A stretch of DNA of 64,000 bases from Flavobacterium cerinum. GTDB lineage: Bacteria; Bacteroidota; Bacteroidia; Flavobacteriales; Flavobacteriaceae. The stretch covers positions 496,001 through 560,000 of the forward strand of contig NZ_SBII01000001.1 of NCBI RefSeq assembly GCF_004028155.1. Reading direction: 5' to 3'. A program made the position numbers and the translations under genes. The notes beneath the pieces are model-generated. The model saw nothing but the letters and a program-made list of their open reading frames with translations, was not told the DNA's origin and searched no databases. Shown one piece after another: positions 35,132-44,594 of the stretch. Positions within the stretch are counted from its first letter, which is position 1. Each line of letters starts with the position of its first letter.

Positions 35132-37966
35132 TTAGAATGACCAAAAACGATATTGGTTTTCTTCTTTTTTCTTAGTCCCAAACTTATCGAGCTTCATAGT
35201 AAGTGAAAACATTACATAGCGCTTTAATACTGTGTTCTCGCTATCGTAAATACCTGTTGCCGATATGTACCTTGATGTACCCAGATTTTGGTTGAGAAGG
35301 TCATATACCTTTACTTTAAACATTAGTTTGTCATTTAAGAAATTATAACCCACACTGGTATTCCATAAAAAGAAATCTTTTTTAAAACCGCTTCCTAAAT
35401 TAGAATTGTACGTATAATTAAAATCGTTACCAATAACTATTTTTTTAGGCCAGTAACTTGTAGTTTGAACACCTACTTTATGCACATAATTTGATGTAGA
35501 CGATATTACATAATTACTATAATCAATCTTAGTGTATCTAAAGCTGTAAATAGGGTTTATAGTGAGTAACTCGCCATATTGATAAGTAAAACCTGCTTTT
35601 GGATTGAAGTCATATTCTTTTGATTCATAAAGCTGACCATTTGTAATACCCTTGTTAAGGGTAAATGCGGTACTCAATGCAAGGTCAAATTTGTAAGTAT
35701 GGCCACTTTCGGTTTTAATTTGTTTATTCCAGCTTGCACTTAGCCATGTATCCATTGTGCCATTAAGATTTCCATAGGTAGTTGTTTGTTTGGCACTGGC
35801 ATCTATAGCGGTAAATGTTGTTATTTTATCTTCAGTGAAGCGTACATTTCCATAAAGATAAAAACCTGAACGTGTTGCAAAGTCGTAATTGTTAAAGCTA
35901 AAAAATATACGATGTGTTTTTTCGGGGTTTAAGTTCTCGTTACCTATTGTAGTATATAAGGGGCTGCTCAAATCTTCTATAGGCAGTAATTGATTGGCCT
36001 GTGCAAGATTTGTGCTAAAATTATAGCCTGTGTACAAACTCTGTGTTTTTTTAATTTTCAATCTAAAACTTGCTTCGGCTACCGGAAGCATATAATTCTT
36101 ATTAAGGCTGTAATTGCTGCCCATGTAACTGCCATAGTTTTTAAAGTTTATTATAGATGTCCCTCCTGAAAAGCTGAAAGAGTATTTTTTCTTCTCAATA
36201 GTTATACCTGCATAAGGATTAAACGTGTTGGCATCACTGCTTACATAGTTCGTTAATAATTCACTAACGTCAGTAAACCCACCTGTAGTTTCATTAAAAT
36301 TAAAACCATCGCGGTTGTTTGAAGATCGCTGTTTTTCATACTTAACACCAATTTTCACCCCAAGGGAATCGGCAATAGGCTCATAAAACTCAAGTTCCCC
36401 ATTATAAAGGTCGCTTGATATCCTGTTCTTTAGCTGTTGGTTACGCAGGTCGGCTCGTGTTTCAATATTGCCATCACCATCTTTATCTTCATAAAAGTAG
36501 GTGTCGGACTTACTGTATTGTGTTCCGTCATCTATTTTGTTTTCAGTACTCATTGTAACATTAAAGAACCTGCCTCTTTTATTAAGGGATTTGTTATAAA
36601 CCAGTTCTGTGTTAAATGCAGAATTGTCCCTTTCGTTAAAAGAAGAACCCTCACTGTTATTCAGGAGTTTATTGTCCTGGTCACTTGTCATGCTTCTTGA
36701 TGTAGAGGTTGTTTTAGCGTTTGCCTTCACTAATTTAGGAGCAAAATATATGGTTGAGGTAGAATCTATTTTAAATTCAAATTCGGTGCTAAAATTGTGT
36801 GCATATTTAAAATCGTTAGTACTCGAAGTAGATTCGGTAATAATCTTTCTACCTAAAGGATTTACAGGTTCACCGGGTTTGTCATCATTTGGAAGAAAAG
36901 TTTCTGATCGGTTTCTGTTTTTATTTTCACTATCGGCACTCGTGTAAAAATAATTCATATTCGGATCAAGTTTTTTAAACCATTTATCAGAATAAGTCAG
37001 GCCAAAAATATTTGATCGGGTAATACCACTACCTCCAAAAGACATGCCATTTATATAGAAATTTCCACTGTCGCTGGCATATAATGGCATATTTCGGCCT
37101 CCACCCATACTACCAAATATGTCATCCATGCTAAAGCCGCTACTGTTAATATTGTTTGACGACGCCAGCAGGCTTATTCTCTTAGAACCATTAAAATAAT
37201 TCATAAGGGCACTACTTTCATAGCGCTTGTCGCTGCCATAGCCGCCTAGAAATCGCCCAAAAAAGCCTTTATTCTTATCTTCGTCGATTGTAAGGTTTAT
37301 ACTGGCATTATCGCCGGTTGCTTTTTCTCCGGACAGTTCTTCTTTTTTTGTCTTAGCATCAGTAACCTGCACCTTATTAATTATTTCGGCAGGCAGATTT
37401 TTGAGCGCAATTTTCCCGTCTTTATCAAAAAAGGGCTTTCCGTTCACTAAAATCTGGTTTACAGTTTTTCCGTTTACAGTAATTTTTCCTTCTTCATCTA
37501 TATCTACACCCGGCAGCTGTTTTAAAAGTGTTTCTACGTTAGCATCAGGCCTTACTTTAAAAGATGCAGCATTAAACTCAAGTGTGTCTGATTTTATGCG
37601 TATAGGTGGTATTTCACTTTCTATAACTACTTCATTCAACTCGGTAGATTTATCAGCAAGTTTGATCGTGCCAAAATCACGGTCTTCTTCCAAAATTAGA
37701 ATTTCCTGTTTATAATCGACCATTCCTGTAAAAGAAACCTTTAAATAAACAGGCTTTGTGAGTTTACGAGTTTTAATTTCCCAACTTCCGTTTTTATTAG
37801 AAATGGTGTAATCTACCATAGATGAATCTTTAACCGTAGTAAGATAAATGGTAGCTGCCTCTAACGGTATATTAGTATCATCTGTAATTTTTCCTTTTAG
37901 AGTAATGTTTTGGCTAAAGCCAGTCATGGTAAATAGGAATAAAAAAAAAGTAATTATTTTTTTCAT
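35132..37966 (-). CDS. Outer-membrane beta-barrel protein, TonB-receptor-like (tandem copy 1)
   Basis: A 944-residue exported outer-membrane protein. It has a signal peptide (cut near FSQ, residue 19), a carboxypeptidase-regulatory-like beta-sandwich (about 20-105, KGKITDDTNIPLEAATIYL), a plug-like segment (about 110-215, LLKQLPGVDIDEEGKITVNG and LVNGKPFF) and a long barrel. It ends in an aromatic residue, as barrel proteins do (WSF). The substrate is unknown. Copy 2 lies 84 bases upstream on the same strand, with closely matching N-terminal halves and several small insertions. Confidence 0.93.
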   Translation of the reverse strand: MKKIITFFLFLFTMTGFSQNITLKGKITDDTNIPLEAATIYLTTVKDSSMVDYTISNKNGSWEIKTRKLTKPVYLKVSFTGMVDYKQEILILEEDRDFGTIKLADKSTELNEVVIESEIPPIRIKSDTLEFNAASFKVRPDANVETLLKQLPGVDIDEEGKITVNGKTVNQILVNGKPFFDKDGKIALKNLPAEIINKVQVTDAKTKKEELSGEKATGDNASINLTIDEDKNKGFFGRFLGGYGSDKRYESSALMNYFNGSKRISLLASSNNINSSGFSMDDIFGSMGGGRNMPLYASDSGNFYINGMSFGGSGITRSNIFGLTYSDKWFKKLDPNMNYFYTSADSENKNRNRSETFLPNDDKPGEPVNPLGRKIITESTSSTNDFKYAHNFSTEFEFKIDSTSTIYFAPKLVKANAKTTSTSRSMTSDQDNKLLNNSEGSSFNERDNSAFNTELVYNKSLNKRGRFFNVTMSTENKIDDGTQYSKSDTYFYEDKDGDGNIETRADLRNQQLKNRISSDLYNGELEFYEPIADSLGVKIGVKYEKQRSSNNRDGFNFNETTGGFTDVSELLTNYVSSDANTFNPYAGITIEKKKYSFSFSGGTSIINFKNYGSYMGSNYSLNKNYMLPVAEASFRLKIKKTQSLYTGYNFSTNLAQANQLLPIEDLSSPLYTTIGNENLNPEKTHRIFFSFNNYDFATRSGFYLYGNVRFTEDKITTFTAIDASAKQTTTYGNLNGTMDTWLSASWNKQIKTESGHTYKFDLALSTAFTLNKGITNGQLYESKEYDFNPKAGFTYQYGELLTINPIYSFRYTKIDYSNYVISSTSNYVHKVGVQTTSYWPKKIVIGNDFNYTYNSNLGSGFKKDFFLWNTSVGYNFLNDKLMFKVKVYDLLNQNLGTSRYISATGIYDSENTVLKRYVMFSLTMKLDKFGTKKKEENQYRFWSF

Positions 37967-38050
37967 ACAAGAAGATTATTTTTAGTAAGTTTAAACTTAT
38001 AACTGGAAATTGAATGTTTTAGTATTTAAAAAGTGCTAATGCAGTGATTT

Positions 38051-40870
38051 TTAATAGCTCTGGAACATTCTTCCATTTTCTCTTTTTTTGTTTGTGCCTC
38101 CAAATTTGCCTATTTTATAGGTTAACGAAAACATGATGTAGCGTTTCAATACAGTGTTTTCCTGCGACATGACATTGGTAGGACTGATAGTTCTTGAGGT
38201 TCCGGTATTTTGATTTAGAAGGTCATATACTTTTACTTTAAATAGTAATTCGTCCTTAAGGAAATTGTAGCCAAGGCTGGTGTTCCATAAGTAAAAGTCT
38301 TTTTTAAAGCCATCTGCAATATTAGAGTTATATGTATAACCAAAATCATTACCAAAGACTATATGTTTAGGCCAGTATGTAGTGGTTTGTAAGCTGAAAG
38401 TGTGCAAAAAGTTTGAGGCAGATTTTACCGTATAATTGCTAAAACTGCTTTCATTGTACGTAAAGCTGTAAGAAGGATTTATAGTTAAAATTTCACCATA
38501 CTCATAAGTGAAGTTTGCTCTGGGCGTTATTCGAATCGATTTGGTATCATATAACTCTCCATTAAGAAATCCCTTATCAATATTATAACCTCCGCTTAAG
38601 CCTAAGTTTAATCTGTAACTATGTGCTTCTCTTTTCACAGATTTATTCCAGTTAACATTAAGGCTATTGTACATCGCCCCCGAGATGTTTTTATAGGAAG
38701 TAATATTTTTAGCACTCTCATCCGTTATAGTAAATGGTGCAATCTCATTATCATAATATCTTGCGTTAAAATAGATATTGAAACCTGTACGTTTGGCCGT
38801 GTTGTAATTGCGATAACTTGCGGTTACAAAGTGATATTTTGCAGGATCAAGATTAGAGTTTCCTATATAAGTATTCAAAGGATTACTTATGTCTTCTACT
38901 TCGAGAACTTGTTGTGACTGCGGTAAATTTATTCTGTATGTATAACTTCCTGATATCGATTTACCTTTTGCAGGCTTATAGGTTAGATCTATGTCAACAG
39001 AAGGAAGTATATAAACTTTATTGAAATTATAATCATTATTCATGTAAAATGCATTGTTTTTAAATGAGATTATATCGGTACCAGCTTCAAATTGCAAATT
39101 AAATTTTCCTTTTTCAAAGTTTATACCTGTTCTTGGTGATACTGTTCCGGTTTTTGAATCAATAATGTTAGAAAGGGCATCATTGTATTTTGAATAATTT
39201 CCTGTTGTTTCTTCAAAGTCATAACTGTTTCTGTTTTCCACTGATTTTTTAAAACTGTAAATGGTACCCAGGGTTATTCTTAGAGAATCGGTTATAGGCT
39301 CTTCATATTCAATAGTAGCAATATAATTGTCATCAGTCTGTTTATTGTATAGTATCTGGTCACGGTTATCTATTTCGCTTTCAGCATTACCATTAGGATA
39401 TTTGTACTTAATGGTATTAGACCTATTTAGGTTTTTATCATCATTTTTGCTGTTTTCATTTTCTAAAGCAACACTAATTCCCCTGCCTTTACGGGAAGAA
39501 AAGTTCTTACGATAATTTATTTCATTGTTGAAATTTCTATTATTGCTGTCGCTAAAGCTGTTTGACGTACTTTTATTTAACAGCCTTGAATCTGATATTC
39601 TTTCCGAAGAACGTTCGGACGAAGTACTTGATTTGGAATTTGTGCTTGTAAAATTCGGGATAATGTTTAGAGTAGATGTGGAATCTATTTTCACTTCAAA
39701 TTCAGCGGTAAACGTATGCCCAAATTTGTCATTATTAGTATTCGATAGTGATTTTGTGCTGTAGCTTTTATCGATGGTAACTCCTGGATTATCCGGATCT
39801 TCTCCAAGAGGGAGGTAGTTAATGCTTTCTGTTCTGTTGCGGTTTTCGGTATTAGAATTGGTATAAAAATAACTGCCATCAGTTTTAGTGTCTTTAAACC
39901 ATTCATCCGAATAGTTAGCTCCAATCATATCCGATTTTGTGATACCCCTGCCTACACCATTATTCATAACTCCACTATTGTATAGTGATGATATATTTCT
40001 GCCTCCTCCCATACTGTCAAACAGTTCATTCATGGAGAAGCCGGAGGAATTAATATTGTTTGACGATGCGAGGAAACTTATTTTTCTTTTATCCTTAAAG
40101 TAATTTATAAGCGCACTGGATTCATAACGGTCACTACTTCCATAACCAGCCATGATCTTGCCAAAAACACCTTTATTTTTGTCTTTTTGGAGGGTAAGAT
40201 TTATACTGGCATTATCTCCTTTAGCTTTTTGGCCTGCCAACTCTTCTTTTTTTGTTTTAGTATCGGTTACCTGTACCTTATCAATAATATCTGCCGGTAG
40301 GTTTTGTAATGCAATTTTTCCGTCTTTATCAAAAAAGGGTTTACCATTAATCAATACCTGATTAACTTCTTTGCCATTTACTGTAATTTTTCCATCAGAA
40401 TCTATTTCTACACCGGGAAGCTTTTTTATAAGGGCTTCAACATTTGCATCCGGTCTTACTTTAAACGAAGAGGCATTAAACTCCAGGGTATCTTTTTTTA
40501 TTCGAATAGGCGGTATTTCACTCTGAATAACCACTTCATTCAGTTCCGTAGATTTATCGGCAAGTTTAATTGTACCAAAATCCTTGTCTTCTATAATAGA
40601 GTTTACCTCCTGTTTGTGGTTAGTAAGGCCAACGTAAGAAACTTTAAGTAGAACAGGGTTTGTAAGTTTACGGGTTTTAAGTTCCCATGATCCATTTTTA
40701 TTGGAAATGGTATAATCTATTACTGTAGAGTCTTTTACAGATGTAAGGTAAATCGTCGCAGCTTCCAGCGGTAAATTATCACTATCGGTTATTTTACCTT
40801 TAATGGTAATATCCTGGCTATAGCCGACTATTGTACACAGGAACAAGAAGATTGTAAAAATCTTATGCAT
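38051..40870 (-). CDS. Outer-membrane beta-barrel protein, TonB-receptor-like (tandem copy 2)
   Basis: A 939-residue paralogue of the 35132 gene with the same domain order: signal peptide (near YSQ), carboxypeptidase-regulatory-like domain (KGKITDSDNLPLEAATIYL), plug-like segment (LIKKLPGVEIDSDGKITVNG) and barrel. The N-terminal 230 residues are very similar between the copies, while the barrel differs in many loops, which fits selection for different surface interactions. Both carry no obvious TonB box and no SusD partner gene nearby. Confidence 0.93.
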   Translation of the reverse strand: MHKIFTIFLFLCTIVGYSQDITIKGKITDSDNLPLEAATIYLTSVKDSTVIDYTISNKNGSWELKTRKLTNPVLLKVSYVGLTNHKQEVNSIIEDKDFGTIKLADKSTELNEVVIQSEIPPIRIKKDTLEFNASSFKVRPDANVEALIKKLPGVEIDSDGKITVNGKEVNQVLINGKPFFDKDGKIALQNLPADIIDKVQVTDTKTKKEELAGQKAKGDNASINLTLQKDKNKGVFGKIMAGYGSSDRYESSALINYFKDKRKISFLASSNNINSSGFSMNELFDSMGGGRNISSLYNSGVMNNGVGRGITKSDMIGANYSDEWFKDTKTDGSYFYTNSNTENRNRTESINYLPLGEDPDNPGVTIDKSYSTKSLSNTNNDKFGHTFTAEFEVKIDSTSTLNIIPNFTSTNSKSSTSSERSSERISDSRLLNKSTSNSFSDSNNRNFNNEINYRKNFSSRKGRGISVALENENSKNDDKNLNRSNTIKYKYPNGNAESEIDNRDQILYNKQTDDNYIATIEYEEPITDSLRITLGTIYSFKKSVENRNSYDFEETTGNYSKYNDALSNIIDSKTGTVSPRTGINFEKGKFNLQFEAGTDIISFKNNAFYMNNDYNFNKVYILPSVDIDLTYKPAKGKSISGSYTYRINLPQSQQVLEVEDISNPLNTYIGNSNLDPAKYHFVTASYRNYNTAKRTGFNIYFNARYYDNEIAPFTITDESAKNITSYKNISGAMYNSLNVNWNKSVKREAHSYRLNLGLSGGYNIDKGFLNGELYDTKSIRITPRANFTYEYGEILTINPSYSFTYNESSFSNYTVKSASNFLHTFSLQTTTYWPKHIVFGNDFGYTYNSNIADGFKKDFYLWNTSLGYNFLKDELLFKVKVYDLLNQNTGTSRTISPTNVMSQENTVLKRYIMFSLTYKIGKFGGTNKKRENGRMFQSY

Positions 40871-41025
40871 GATAAATAATTAACGGTTAGTAAGGTTATT
40901 CCTTAAGAACAGCTAATTAAAAGCATTAGTATGATTTTTACAAGAAAATATATAATTCCTTTAAAAATTAATAAATACAGGACTTACTACCTGTGATAGG
41001 AGCATTAATTTTATTAAAAGGCATA

Positions 41026-41055
41026 AAAAAACCGGAAGGTAAATTCCGGTTTTTT
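41026..41055. terminator. Terminator of der
   Basis: AAAAAACCGGAA, loop GGTAAA, TTCCGGTTTTTT: 12-bp symmetrical stem just downstream of the der stop. Confidence 0.9.
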
Positions 41056-41061
41056 GAGGTG

Positions 41062-42372
41062 TTATTTTTGTCTGAAATAGATGTCTATCGGTACTCCCGA
41101 CAGATTGTATATTTCTCTCATTTTGTTTTCAAGAAAACGCTTGTAAGGTTCTTTTACATACTGAGGCATGTTACAGAAAAACACAAACTGTGGCGTAGCT
41201 GTAGGCAGCTGCATACAGAACTTGATCTTTACATATTTACCTTTAAGTGCCGGTGGCGGCATAGCTTCTATAATAGGAAGCATGGTTTCGTTGAATTTAG
41301 AAGTAGCAATACGCTGTTTTCTGTTTTCGAACACTTCTACTGCCGTTTCTAAAGCTTTTATTAAACGCTGTTTTGTTATTGCAGAAACGAAAAGAATTGG
41401 CACATCGGTAAAAGGCTGTAATTCTTCACGTATTTTTCTTTCATAATCACGGGTTGACATGGTGTCTTTTTCAACAAGATCCCATTTGTTTACCAGGATT
41501 ACCACTCCTTTACGGTTCTTCTCTGCAAGCCAGAAAATACTTTGATCCTGACCTTCAAAACCACGGGTAGCATCTATAACAAGTATACAAATGTCACTGT
41601 GCTCAATTGCTCTTACAGATCGCATTACAGAGTAGAACTCAAGATCTTCTTTCACCTTAGCTTTACGACGGATACCCGCAGTGTCTACAAGGTTAAATTC
41701 AAATCCAAAACGGTTGTAAGCAGTATCGATAGAATCTCTGGTTGTACCTGCAATATCTGTAACGATATAACGGTCTTCACCAATTAATGCATTTATGATA
41801 GATGATTTTCCTGCGTTTGGACGTCCTACAACGGCAAAGCGGGGCAGGGCAATAGCATTTTCATCAGGAGCAACAGCATCCGGTAATAATTTTACAAGGG
41901 CATCAAGCAGGTCTCCCGTACCAGATCCACTCATACCTGCAATAGTGAAATATTCACCTAATCCCAGGTTATAAAATTCCACAGCGTCTTTTTCACGCAT
42001 GGAGTTATCTACTTTATTTACAGCTACCATAACCGGTTTGGTTACTTTGCGCAGTAGTTTTGCTACCTCGGCATCCATTGGTGTAATACCTTCTTCAACA
42101 TCTACTAAAAAGATAATAACATCGGCCTCATCTATGGCAAGCTCTACCTGGCGGCGTATTTCAGCTTCAAAAATATCGTCAGATCCTTTGATGTATCCTC
42201 CGGTATCGATCACCGAAAATTCTTTTCCGTTCCATTCGCTCTTTCCGTAATTCCTGTCACGGGTCACACCGCTTACAGAATCGACAATAGCTTCCCTTCG
42301 CTGTATCAGGCGGTTAAAAAAAGTAGATTTACCTACATTTGGCCTTCCTACAATAGCTACTATATTATTCAT
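41062..42372 (-). CDS. der: Ribosome biogenesis GTPase Der
   Basis: An essential GTPase with two tandem G domains, assisting assembly of the large ribosomal subunit. G1 motifs are GRPNVGKS (residues 9-16) and GRPNAGKS (second domain, about 184-191). G3 is DTGG and DTAG, and G4 NKVD and NKWD. A C-terminal KH-like domain follows. The 436 residues match the family. The gene lies about 120 bases downstream of era on the same strand. Confidence 0.98.
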   Translation of the reverse strand: MNNIVAIVGRPNVGKSTFFNRLIQRREAIVDSVSGVTRDRNYGKSEWNGKEFSVIDTGGYIKGSDDIFEAEIRRQVELAIDEADVIIFLVDVEEGITPMDAEVAKLLRKVTKPVMVAVNKVDNSMREKDAVEFYNLGLGEYFTIAGMSGSGTGDLLDALVKLLPDAVAPDENAIALPRFAVVGRPNAGKSSIINALIGEDRYIVTDIAGTTRDSIDTAYNRFGFEFNLVDTAGIRRKAKVKEDLEFYSVMRSVRAIEHSDICILVIDATRGFEGQDQSIFWLAEKNRKGVVILVNKWDLVEKDTMSTRDYERKIREELQPFTDVPILFVSAITKQRLIKALETAVEVFENRKQRIATSKFNETMLPIIEAMPPPALKGKYVKIKFCMQLPTATPQFVFFCNMPQYVKEPYKRFLENKMREIYNLSGVPIDIYFRQK

Positions 42373-42492
42373 TCCTTATTTTTAATTTTTTGCAAAAGTA
42401 CGTATAAAGTTGCAGAGTTACTAGGCAGCTGAGTAACTAAGTTGCTTAGAACCTCTGTTTTCTGTGTATTAAATGGTTAAGTTAGGTTAAAA

Positions 42493-43377
42493 CTAGTTGT
42501 TGTTGTAACCAAATCTTCTCAACTGGTAGGTATTATTTCTCCAGTTTTTGTTCACTTTTACAAACATTTCGATATGTATCTGTTTACCAAAGAATTTTTC
42601 AAGATCGGCTCTGGCTTCAACACCTACTCGTTTAAGAGCAGCACCTTTATGGCCAATGATAATACCTTTTTGAGTATCACGTTCTACCATTATCACTGCT
42701 TTGATGCGGATAATGTTATCGTCTTCAATAAATTCTTCCGTTTCAATTTCTACAGCATATGGTATTTCTTTATCATAGTGTAAAAGGATTTTTTCACGGA
42801 TAGTCTCGTTTACAAAGAAACGTTCCGGTTTATCTGTAAGTGCATCTTTAGGATAAAATGCAGGAGATTCAGGCAGCAAGTCCAGGATACGGTTAAAAAC
42901 TTCTTTTACATTAAAGTTCTCAAGAGCCGATATTGGGTATAGTTCTGCATTAGGAACTTTTTCTTTCCAAAGCTGCATTTGCTCCTCCAGTTGTTCCTGG
43001 CTCGACTTGTCTATTTTATTTAGTAATAGGAGTACAGGTATCTTAGAATGGATGATCTTATTAAAAAACGCTTCGTCTTTTAATTCTTTTTCTCCTATTT
43101 CTACCATATATATAAGAATGTCGGCATCTTCAAATGCCGATTTCACGAAGTCCATCATAGATGACTGCAATTCATAGGCCGGTTTAATGATACCGGGAGT
43201 ATCAGACAGTACTACCTGAAAGTCCTCTCCGTTCACGATACCTAATATACGGTGACGGGTAGTTTGTGCTTTTGAGGTGATAATAGAAAGACGCTCACCT
43301 ACAAAAGCGTTCATGAGTGTAGATTTACCCACATTAGGGTTACCAATAATATTAACGAAGCCTGCTTTGTGTGCCAT
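42493..43377 (-). CDS. era: GTPase Era
   Basis: A ribosome-assembly GTPase that binds the 3' end of 16S rRNA. The 294-residue protein has one G domain (G1 GNPNVGKS, G3 DTPG, G4 NKID) and a C-terminal KH domain with the loop IIGHKGAALKRVG. The reading frame stays open upstream as far as 43644, through the antisense of a tRNA gene; that part shows no family similarity. I chose the ATG at 43375-43377, giving the expected N-terminus MAHKAGFVNIIGNPN. Confidence 0.97.
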   Translation of the reverse strand: MAHKAGFVNIIGNPNVGKSTLMNAFVGERLSIITSKAQTTRHRILGIVNGEDFQVVLSDTPGIIKPAYELQSSMMDFVKSAFEDADILIYMVEIGEKELKDEAFFNKIIHSKIPVLLLLNKIDKSSQEQLEEQMQLWKEKVPNAELYPISALENFNVKEVFNRILDLLPESPAFYPKDALTDKPERFFVNETIREKILLHYDKEIPYAVEIETEEFIEDDNIIRIKAVIMVERDTQKGIIIGHKGAALKRVGVEARADLEKFFGKQIHIEMFVKVNKNWRNNTYQLRRFGYNNN

Positions 43378-43452
43378 AAAAAAATAATTATCCTGCAAAG
43401 GTAGACATATCAGGACAATAGTAGAAATAAAACATTTTTTTCTTTTTTTCAC

Positions 43453-43482
43453 TTGCAGATGTAATAAAAGGTTGTATATTTG
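43453..43482 (+). promoter_or_regulatory. Promoter of tRNA-fMet copy 1
   Basis: TTG (43453-43455), 19 bases, TATATTTG (43475-43482): a full consensus match 12 bases before the tRNA. Confidence 0.8.
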
Positions 43483-43494
43483 CACTCGAAACAG

Positions 43495-43567
43495 CGCGGG
43501 ATAGAGCAGTAGGCAGCTCGTCGGGCTCATAACCCGAAGGTCACAGGTTCGAGTCCTGTTCCCGCTA
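43495..43567 (+). tRNA. Initiator tRNA-fMet (CAT), copy 1
   Basis: The 73-base sequence folds as a standard cloverleaf with anticodon CAT at 43528-43530. Initiator hallmarks are an unpaired first acceptor position (C1 opposite T72) and three consecutive GC pairs at the bottom of the anticodon stem (GGG/CCC). The 3' CCA is not encoded. It is identical over its whole length to the tRNA at 44301. Confidence 0.95.
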
Positions 43568-43574
43568 CTAAGAC

Positions 43575-43603
43575 AAACCCACCAATAACACTGGTGGGTT
43601 TTG
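43575..43603 (+). terminator. Terminator of tRNA-fMet copy 1
   Basis: AAACCCACCA / TGGTGGGTTT stem with 7-base loop and short T-rich end, 7 bases after the tRNA. Confidence 0.75.
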
Positions 43604-43712
43604 TTATTATAAACGGAAGTTATGTAGCGATTATATCGGGGCATACTTTTGATGAAAAACCCCTGAACACTACTAAAATCTAGTGTTTTTTAATTTTGGA
43701 GAAGTTATGAAC

Positions 43713-44162
43713 ATGAAGAAAATTGTTGAGTACAGGAAATTACTCGACGTTACAAAAGCTGCAACGCTAAAAGAGTTAAAAACAATTTACAGAAACAGCA
43801 TGAAGGATTGTCATCCTGATACTGCTGCTACTGCAGAAGAAACGATTGCTGCAGAAGATAAAAGTAAAGCGATCATTGAAGCTTACCACTTTTTGGTAAG
43901 TATTGCACCGGAAACGGCTGAGAAAAATCAGGTAGAATATACTAAAACTACTTCGACTTCGGGTATTTTAGATTTCTACATGGAAAATCAGGCACTTTAC
44001 ATCAACTTTGTAGATGGTAGCTGCTATGAGTATTTTGGTGTACCAAAGCCAATTTATATCAAAATGGTGAATGCAGAGTCGCCGGCGCGTTTTGCCCGTA
44101 GACATATTTATGGAACTTATTTATACAGAAGCGCAGTTAAAATTGTTGCAAACGCTGAATAA
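43713..44162 (+). CDS. J-domain-like plus KTSC domain protein
   Basis: A 149-residue protein. The N-terminal half resembles a DnaJ domain (YRKLLDVTKAATLKELKTIY) with the HPD motif at residues 34-36. The C-terminal half is a KTSC domain, recognised from LYINFVDGSCYEYFGVP and YLYRSA. The role is unknown; recruitment of Hsp70 is possible if the HPD is functional. TAATTTTG, a -7 element, sits at 43691-43698. Two ATGs follow, 43707 and 43713; the second is preferred because it gives the family start MKKIVEYRKLL. The gene lies between the two identical tRNA genes. Confidence 0.85.
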   Translation: MKKIVEYRKLLDVTKAATLKELKTIYRNSMKDCHPDTAATAEETIAAEDKSKAIIEAYHFLVSIAPETAEKNQVEYTKTTSTSGILDFYMENQALYINFVDGSCYEYFGVPKPIYIKMVNAESPARFARRHIYGTYLYRSAVKIVANAE

Positions 44163-44180
44163 TTAGATAGATACAAAATT

Positions 44181-44213
44181 AAAAAAGGCTTCATTAATAT
44201 GGAGCCTTTTTTT
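44181..44213 (+). terminator. Terminator after the J-domain/KTSC gene
   Basis: AAAAAAGGCTTC / GGAGCCTTTTTTT with one G-T wobble and a T7 run. Confidence 0.85.
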
Positions 44214-44255
44214 ATGCCTTAAAAGCAGCGAATTGTTCTCTTTTATCAGTATTCA

Positions 44256-44288
44256 TTGTGTTTTATCTAATAAAAGGTTGTATCTTTG
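44256..44288 (+). promoter_or_regulatory. Promoter of tRNA-fMet copy 2
   Basis: TTG (44256-44258), 22 bases, TATCTTTG (44281-44288). The 15 bases before the -7 element (TAATAAAAGGTTG and around) are the same as at copy 1, so the duplication includes the core promoter. Confidence 0.75.
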
Positions 44289-44300
44289 TACCCGAAACAG

Positions 44301-44373
44301 CGCGGGATAGAGCAGTAGGCAGCTCGTCGGGCTCATAACCCGAAGGTCACAGGTTCGAGTCCTGTTCCCGCTA
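44301..44373 (+). tRNA. Initiator tRNA-fMet (CAT), copy 2
   Basis: Identical in all 73 bases to the tRNA at 43495, with anticodon CAT at 44334-44336, the C1-T72 mismatch and the GGG/CCC anticodon stem. Its terminator hairpin (44379-44409) is different from that of copy 1 but nearly the same as a hairpin at 47632-47660. Confidence 0.95.
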
Positions 44374-44565
44374 CTAAGAAAAGCTTCAGAGAGATCTGGA
44401 GCTTTTTTTGTTTTAACCATTTTTGAAACGTCTTGTTGCGTTCAGGAGCGAGATGCTCGCGTTAGTACGAGGGGATGATTTGGTATTAATTAAGCTCTTT
44501 ATTTGGATTTATCAAATCTCCCAAATATAAAAAACTAACTTCTTATTAAGTCAATTGCCCAAATC
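44365..44565 (+). repeat. Direct repeat, left copy, starting at tRNA-fMet 3' end
   Basis: From TTCCCGCTACTAAGA the sequence matches 47615-47812 in order: tRNA 3' end, terminator hairpin (AAGCTTCAGA / TCTGGAGCTT), GTTTTAACCAT, a GC-rich block around GAGCGAGATGCTCGCG, and an AT-rich block near TCAAATCTCCCAAATATAAA. The two copies differ by substitutions and short gaps. Between tRNA and next stop codon nothing else is visible. Confidence 0.7.
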
Positions 44566-44594
44566 AGTTGTAGTAGATGTTGGCAGTAGTTGCT

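Noticed and set aside
34918..35181. Open frame at the 3' end of the receptor gene
   Set aside because: Basic, Lys-rich peptide without domain; overlaps the receptor gene in another frame.
43378..43644. N-terminal extension of era, open through the antisense of tRNA-fMet copy 1
   Set aside because: No family similarity; the known Era start MAHKAGFVNI is at 43377, and a tRNA gene and its promoter occupy the region.
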